A stretch of DNA of 11,564 nucleotides from contig JAPSFM010000143.1 in NCBI GenBank assembly GCA_035063885.1, forward strand, positions 1-11,564, in the 5' to 3' direction. This document shows, piece after piece, positions 7,601 to 11,564 of the stretch. The position numbers and the translations under genes were made by a program. This stretch comes from CAADGY01 sp900696665. GTDB lineage: Bacteria > Acidobacteriota > Terriglobia > Bryobacterales > Bryobacteraceae. A model generated the notes under the pieces. The model worked only from the letters and a program-made list of their open reading frames with translations. It was not told where the DNA came from and ran no database searches. Every line of letters begins with the position of its first letter. Positions within the stretch are counted from its first letter, which is position 1.

Positions 7601-8890
7601 ATGGGCATCGATCTCACGCGTGACATTGTTCTGCGATGGGAAGATCAGGACCCCGCCTTGGCGCCGTTGTTAAAAGATGGGGGCACGGACGTGGTGCTGG
7701 TCGACAAACCCGTCGATGCGTTTCTCCAGGCATGCCAAAAGGTGGGGCTGCGTGTGGCCTCGTCCGATGAAATCGTTCTGTCCGGCTTGCAGGAGTTTCG
7801 AAATGCGGGCGCGCGTCCAGCGGCTCTGACCGAAGGCCTGTGGCCGGGAGTGAGTCGCGCGCCGAATACGACCGACGCCGAAGACGTCGCCAGTGCAAGC
7901 CATCAACCGTGGGTGGACGCGAATGGATTTCGTATTGCCTGGCTGAGAGCGCTTTGCCCGGAACGGCAGCCGGCATTGGCCTACAAGCCGGACGAGCACT
8001 CCGGAGTTTCCCCGGACCGGATTCTTCCCTACGATTCGCTCGAACTGGCATTAGTTGAGGCGTGGGTGAGCGGGGCCAACTATGTTCTGGCGGTGGAGCC
8101 GCGCTACCGCAAGGCGCTGGTGGACGGCGACGCAAAGGCGATTGAGGCATGGCGCCGCATGGGCCGCTCGGCACGCTGGCTGAAAGAACACAAGCCGGTT
8201 TTCGGCCATCCGTTCTTTCCCGCTATCACCATGCTAGTGGATGAGGGCGAACTCAGCGCCGAACTCGCAAATCTTGCCTTTCGCCAGAATGCCTGCCCGG
8301 CGCTCGAGCCCGCGACTCGCCCACCGGCGCCCGATCCAGGCAAGCGTCCCGTAGTGGTTGCCGCCAGCCTGAATGCGCTGGCGCCCGCCGTGCGCAGCCG
8401 GATTCTCGCTCACGCGGAAGCGGGCTCCACGCTGATCGTCGACCGGGAGGATGATAAGCCGTGGTGGCGCGTTCCGGCATTGAAACTGGAGCGTGAGGAG
8501 CCGGACCGGGAAACCTACCGGCTGGGCCGCGGAAAGGTAATCGCATATCGCGAAATGATCTCCGACCCAAGCGATTTCGCTCTGGACCTGGTTGACGCCG
8601 CGACTCATCAGCGCCGGGCAGTCAGAATATGGAATGCGTTGAGCGTGATCGCAACCGTGACATCCGGCCCGGCGTCGGGGCCGTTCCGCGCGCGCGCCAT
8701 TGTGCAAGCCATCAACTATGGACGGAGCTTGCGGCATGAGATTCTGATGCGAGTTTCCGGAGGGTACTCCTCCGCCGTTCTCCTGCGGCCCGAGGGAGAG
8801 CGCGTACAACTGAAGACTGCCCGGCGCGGCACCGGGACCGAATTCACTATTCCTCATCTGGAACAGGTGGGAATTGTACTGTTCAGTTAG
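7601..8890 (+). CDS. Unrecognised protein with glycoside-hydrolase-like architecture
   Basis: 429 residues that I do not recognise as a named family. The ATG has a clear AGGAG at 7591-7595 with a 5-nt spacer. There is no signal peptide, so it is probably cytoplasmic. Residues 1-235 alternate predicted helices and strands (TDVVLVDKP, GFRIAWLRALC, SLELALVEAWVSGANYVLAVEP, AWRRMGRSARWLKEH), as in the later part of a TIM barrel. After a proline-rich linker (237-249), PVVVAASLNALAPAVRSRILAHAEAG to about 281 looks like a Rossmann/glutaminase-like segment. The C-terminus (about 340-429) looks like a beta-sandwich. Barrel, glutaminase-like domain and sandwich is the order seen in several beta-galactosidase-type glycosidases, but no catalytic acid pair can be assigned. 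It sits 75 bp after the esterase and 30 bp before the DUF362 gene, so it is a likely operon member. Confidence 0.75.
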   Translation: MGIDLTRDIVLRWEDQDPALAPLLKDGGTDVVLVDKPVDAFLQACQKVGLRVASSDEIVLSGLQEFRNAGARPAALTEGLWPGVSRAPNTTDAEDVASASHQPWVDANGFRIAWLRALCPERQPALAYKPDEHSGVSPDRILPYDSLELALVEAWVSGANYVLAVEPRYRKALVDGDAKAIEAWRRMGRSARWLKEHKPVFGHPFFPAITMLVDEGELSAELANLAFRQNACPALEPATRPPAPDPGKRPVVVAASLNALAPAVRSRILAHAEAGSTLIVDREDDKPWWRVPALKLEREEPDRETYRLGRGKVIAYREMISDPSDFALDLVDAATHQRRAVRIWNALSVIATVTSGPASGPFRARAIVQAINYGRSLRHEILMRVSGGYSSAVLLRPEGERVQLKTARRGTGTEFTIPHLEQVGIVLFS

Positions 8891-8920
8891 ATCTGTTTTT
8901 TTAAAGGGAGCAATTTTGCG

Positions 8921-10198
8921 ATGACTCTCTCGCGACGTGAATTCCTGGGGGCGGCAGGCGCTGTCGCAATCCCTTCTTTGGATGGTGCGTTCGCGCGGCC
9001 CGCAAGCGCGCGTGTGCCCATGCCTTTTTTTGGGTTGCATCGTTTTATTGAGGAGAACCCGAAAGCTGTTTTCATCAGGCGGACTCACGTTCCGCATAAG
9101 ATGGACGCCCCAGCCAAACTACGCGAGGGCCTGAATCTTGCGCGCGAGATCTTTGTCCCGCTGGAGAGTGCGGGCGTGCCAGTTACGCACCGCGTGGTGT
9201 TGAAGCCAAATTTCACCAGTGTCCGGAACCGGCGGACGCATGAAGAGAACTGGGGCACGGGAACGGATCCGCAGTTCTATGAAGGAATAGTGATGGGCCT
9301 GAAAGAAATCGGGCTCAGAAAGTTCCACTTCATCGAGGCGAACAACTACCCGACGTGGAACTACCGTGGCTTCGTGGACATTAACGAACGTCATGGCATT
9401 GTCATGAACGAGACCGATCGCCGTCCACGCCACTTCCGGGACGGTGACGGCATCACGTGGAGCAAAGTGCCGGATTCCGTGGTCTACACGCGTGTGCCAC
9501 ACTATGCCCCCGTCAATGAACCCGACACCTGGCTGTTGAACATCGCCAAGTGGAAAGCGCACGGAATGTGCCTCACACAAGCTGTCAAGAACGAACAGGG
9601 TCTGGTTGTCTTGCCGTTTGTAAGATTCTGTTCCGGGTGGCAGGGGGTCACCGGCGTTCCGGAGGTGATGAAGCCGGAGATCAATCCGCGGGCCGAGACG
9701 CTCATTAAGAACTTCTTCGAACGGCACAAGAAGATGGGATACGCGCGCTACGACAGCCCCGCGCGGCTCAGCCCCATTCACCAGGAGATTTGGGCGCATA
9801 AAACATGCGATAACCAGAGTGTTTTACGCACCGGCCTGTCGATGATCGAAGGGATCTACTCGCGGGACGGAGACGGCTTCGGCCAGGGAGACGACTACCT
9901 GACGAACCTGGTGCTTTTTGGAATCGACAAGTTCCGGCTCGATGTGATCGGGCTCTACCTTGGAGGGCACGAACCGGGCAATGTCGCACTGTACCGGATT
10001 GCCAAAGAACGCGGTCTATCGGACACGTTCAACCCATGGGAGATTCCGGTATTTGAGTGGGTCGATGGGGCCGCAGTCCCGCGAAAGCTGACGGACTTCC
10101 CGCGAACACCCTTAAAAACCTACTACCTCCAAAAAGATAAAGAACCTCTCTACCACCTGGTGGACGAGCCGTTCGATTACGACCGGAATAAGATCTGA
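8921..10198 (+). CDS. Tat-exported DUF362 domain protein
   Basis: 425 residues. The N-terminus MTLSRREFLGAAGAVAIPS is a strong twin-arginine signal, implying export of a folded, possibly cofactor- or metal-bearing protein. DUF362 landmarks appear in order: RVVLKPNF (91-98), LLNIAKWKAHGMCLTQAVKNEQGL (205-228), SMIEGIYSRDGDGFGQGDDY (307-326) and DVIGLYLGGHEPGNV (341-355). Many DUF362 proteins carry ferredoxin-type cysteine clusters; here only C217, C237 and C296 are present and there is no CxxC motif, so an iron-sulphur role is unlikely. The domain's biochemical function is not established. AAGGGAG at 8904-8910, with a 10-nt spacer, supports the start. It is the last gene of the plus-strand unit, 30 bp after the preceding gene. 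Position suggests a part in the same breakdown or uptake process, which is inference only. Confidence 0.88.
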   Translation: MTLSRREFLGAAGAVAIPSLDGAFARPASARVPMPFFGLHRFIEENPKAVFIRRTHVPHKMDAPAKLREGLNLAREIFVPLESAGVPVTHRVVLKPNFTSVRNRRTHEENWGTGTDPQFYEGIVMGLKEIGLRKFHFIEANNYPTWNYRGFVDINERHGIVMNETDRRPRHFRDGDGITWSKVPDSVVYTRVPHYAPVNEPDTWLLNIAKWKAHGMCLTQAVKNEQGLVVLPFVRFCSGWQGVTGVPEVMKPEINPRAETLIKNFFERHKKMGYARYDSPARLSPIHQEIWAHKTCDNQSVLRTGLSMIEGIYSRDGDGFGQGDDYLTNLVLFGIDKFRLDVIGLYLGGHEPGNVALYRIAKERGLSDTFNPWEIPVFEWVDGAAVPRKLTDFPRTPLKTYYLQKDKEPLYHLVDEPFDYDRNKI

Positions 10199-10385
10199 GC
10201 GGGAAAGCCGATTTCGCTGGCCCACAGCACTGCTGAGGACGTCGAATCCGTTATTCTGGATGTTGAGACGCGCATGCAACGAAGCATCGGGAACGTAGGC
10301 CTGTCGTCACAGGATGTTCGACGGCAATACAATCAGCCGTTGAAACCTAAACATCCACGGTGGGAGTTGTTTTGAGCGCCAGAAC
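10199..10385. other. Spacer between the operon and the TIGR04255 pseudogene
   Basis: 187 bp with no assignable gene. The DUF362 reading frame stays open for 58 codons after its TGA, to a TGA at 10373-10375. The tail of that frame (QDVRRQYNQPLKPKHPRWELF, about 21 codons) reads somewhat like a protein C-terminus. It could be the remnant of a gene upstream of the pseudogene, but an open run of this length is not rare in high-GC DNA. A small inverted repeat (CCTGT-CGTC-ACAGG, 10300-10313) has no following T-run, so no rho-independent terminator can be called. Confidence 0.3.
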
Positions 10386-10827
10386 ATGAACCCGCGCCCG
10401 GAGCATTTGGCCGATTTCGAGAGGCCGCCGGCCGTCGAGACTGTATTGTCTGTTCAGTTCGAGCCGCTGCCATTGCTGCAGACTGCCCACTTTGGTCTCC
10501 TTTGGAACGAGTTCAGGATGTCGTTTCCGAAGACGGAGGAGCGGCCGCTTCATCAAGAACTGGCGCGAGGTCGGTCAAGATCCGTATCCGCATTACGAAA
10601 ACTTCCACCCTAACTTCGACCGGGATTACCGAATCTTCATCGACTTCCTTGCCAACAACCAACTTGGCACGGCGCGCGTCAACCAGTGTGAAGTGATCTA
10701 TGTAAATCACATCCTTGCTTGAGGGATGGGAGCAGTATGGTGACGTCGATAAGATCTTCACTTTCTGGCAGTCGCCCAATCTCGCTCCACCGGGATTGCC
10801 TGAAGATCTGCGGCTGCACTCAAGGTT

Positions 10828-10843
10828 CGTGATTCCGTGATTC
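10828..10843 (+). repeat. 8-bp tandem duplication (frame-breaking)
   Basis: CGTGATTC is present twice in direct succession. Removing one copy restores the family reading across the site (SRFVIRGEDGGPIG). With both copies, the upstream frame hits TGA immediately after SRFVIP. A slippage-type duplication is therefore the direct cause of this frameshift. Confidence 0.9.
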
Positions 10844-11044
10844 GAGGCGAGGACGGCGGACCAATTGGCAGGCTCCATGTTGACCTGCAGCCGGCCGTCA
10901 GGACATCCGATAATCATCCGATGTACGTCCTGCACCTGACCGCAAGGGGTCAAGTTGGGGAAGGGGTCGATTTTTTCGACATCGGACGGGAGTGGATCGT
11001 CGCTTCCTTTGAGAGACTGACCACCGACGCAATGCATCAAATCT

Positions 11045-11050
11045 GGAGGA
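11045..11050 (+). promoter_or_regulatory. Ribosome binding site inside the pseudogene's 3' end
   Basis: GGAGGA, 9 nt before the ATG at 11060. It fixes the start of the downstream gene and overlaps the last codons of the pseudogene, an arrangement suited to translational coupling when the upstream gene was intact. Confidence 0.75.
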
Positions 11051-11059
11051 TCAAGAAAG

Positions 11060-11564
11060 ATGGCAAGCACAGCGACCGCTGAACTCACGATCCAGGAGCG
11101 CGGGATTCTTGCAACTGGTGCGTCCGCCAGCTACTTGGACTGCTTTTCGAATGCTGATCGCGTCTTCGTAAGCATGCTTCCGCAACCAATGCCGCGGCGG
11201 CGCAGGTACGATTCTCGTGGCAAGACCTACACGATTGACTGGCAGGACTACGGTCAGCCACTCCCCGTGTGGTTCGACCCTCTGATGCAGGGTTTCGTCG
11301 ATTTGCTAACGCTCCCACCGAACTGGGATAGCTATGGCGCGGGCGCGGTCGACGCGAGGGTGGTTCATGCGGCTATCAACTTTATCAACGGCTTCCTCCG
11401 TCCCAGTTCACCTGCGCCGCGTGTCGTGCCACTGTCGAGTGGCGGTCTTCAACTTGAATGGCGCCGGAAAGGCGTCGATCTTGAAATCGTGTTTGATCGG
11501 GACGCAAAGCCTTTCTTCTACTGGCGCGATCGCGTGAGCGGAGAGGAGTCTGAACACGCGCTTC
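11060..11564 (+). CDS. NWDSYGA-motif protein of unknown function, 3'-truncated by window edge
   Basis: 168 codons open from the ATG to the window end with no stop, preceded by a strong GGAGGA site. The protein starts MASTATAELTIQERGILATG. Its most distinctive part is LPPNWDSYGAGAVDAR (85-100), followed by a helix (VVHAAINFINGF), then PAPRVVPLSSGGLQLEWRRKG (118-138) and LEIVFDRDAKPFFYW. I recall proteins with the NWDSYGA / GGLQLEW pair as a recurring uncharacterised family, often next to TIGR04255 genes; this is memory, not a search. No signal peptide or membrane segment is visible, so it should be cytoplasmic. Unlike its upstream partner it shows no lesion. Its C-terminus lies beyond the window, so integrity cannot be fully judged. 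Confidence 0.75.
   Translation, partial: MASTATAELTIQERGILATGASASYLDCFSNADRVFVSMLPQPMPRRRRYDSRGKTYTIDWQDYGQPLPVWFDPLMQGFVDLLTLPPNWDSYGAGAVDARVVHAAINFINGFLRPSSPAPRVVPLSSGGLQLEWRRKGVDLEIVFDRDAKPFFYWRDRVSGEESEHAL

Larger units (their letters stand above)
10386..11082 (+). pseudogene. TIGR04255 family gene, broken by three lesions
   Basis: Three frames together spell one TIGR04255-type protein, a sporadically distributed family of unknown function. Frame A (from 10386): PEHLADFERPPAVETVLSVQF, then TAHFGLLWNEFRMSFPKTEERP. Frame B (about 10545-10713): RFIKNWREVGQDPYPHYE, then RVNQCEVIYVNHI. Frame C (about 10715-10835): LLEGWEQYGDVDKIFTFWQS. Frame B resumes at about 10836 (VIRGEDGGPIGRLHVDLQP, then FFDIGREWIVASF and TTDAMHQIW) to the TGA at 11082. 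Lesion 1, at about 10540-10548, shifts the frame and seems to remove about 40 residues normally found before the FIKNWR block. Lesion 2, near 10714, fits one extra base. Lesion 3 is an exact 8-bp tandem duplication (CGTGATTC twice, 10828-10843). With three lesions no full-length product is possible. Its 3' end overlaps the next gene by 23 bp. Confidence 0.85.

Noticed and set aside
8234..9097. 287-codon minus-strand open frame across the junction of the unknown gene and the DUF362 gene
   Set aside because: It covers two plus-strand genes with good ribosome binding sites and clear motifs; its own sequence shows no domain-like pattern.
10300..10313. CCTGT-CGTC-ACAGG hairpin as a terminator
   Set aside because: The stem is only 5 bp and no T-run follows.
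10196..10375. Stop-codon read-through extending the DUF362 protein by 58 residues
   Set aside because: The protein is complete in its motifs at residue 425, the extension shows no domain, and no read-through signal is visible.
10541..10548. GCGGCCGC palindrome at the first pseudogene lesion as a recombination site
   Set aside because: It is a common short GC-rich palindrome, with no second copy or flanking repeat seen to support site-specific recombination.
10386..11082. Explaining the frame breaks as simple sequencing errors
   Set aside because: An exact 8-bp tandem duplication and a junction that seems to lack about 40 residues are hard to explain as base-calling errors, though the single extra base near 10714 alone could be one.

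Overview
The window reads as a high-GC chromosomal fragment of an Acidobacteriota member, probably of the Solibacter/Bryobacter type. This is inferred from content rather than from a marker gene: an Oar-like TonB-dependent receptor plus remains of a second one with a carboxypeptidase-regulatory-like N-terminus, Tat-exported enzymes, and a large two-domain acetylxylan-esterase-like hydrolase. No rRNA, tRNA, CRISPR array or insertion sequence was found.

Layout. (1) 1-2319, plus strand: most of the beta-barrel of an Oar-like outer-membrane receptor, cut by the window's left edge. (2) 2325-4553, minus strand: a NagB-type sugar-phosphate deaminase/isomerase gene followed 66 bp later by a Tat-exported type I phosphodiesterase/alkaline-phosphatase-superfamily gene; the latter converges on the receptor with 5 bp between stops. 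(3) 4554-4706: a 153-bp divergent control region with a direct repeat, a palindrome and promoter-like elements. (4) 4707-10198, plus strand, a likely operon: a receptor gene reduced by an in-frame internal deletion to 249 codons, a two-domain alpha/beta hydrolase that starts on the receptor's stop codon, an unrecognised protein with glycosidase-like architecture, and a Tat-exported DUF362 protein. (5) 10199-11564: a 187-bp spacer, a TIGR04255-family pseudogene carrying three separate frame-breaking lesions, and an overlapping, apparently intact gene with an NWDSYGA motif that runs off the right edge.

Blocks 1-4 look like a scavenging locus: outer-membrane uptake, periplasmic ester and phosphoester hydrolysis, and cytoplasmic amino-sugar phosphate processing. 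The substrate cannot be read from the sequence. Block 5 looks unrelated; it resembles a sporadically distributed two-gene accessory module whose first gene has decayed while the second keeps a good ribosome binding site.

The points most worth following are the in-frame mini-receptor at the head of the operon, the decayed TIGR04255 gene paired with an intact partner, and the second hydrolase domain that appears to have lost its nucleophile.
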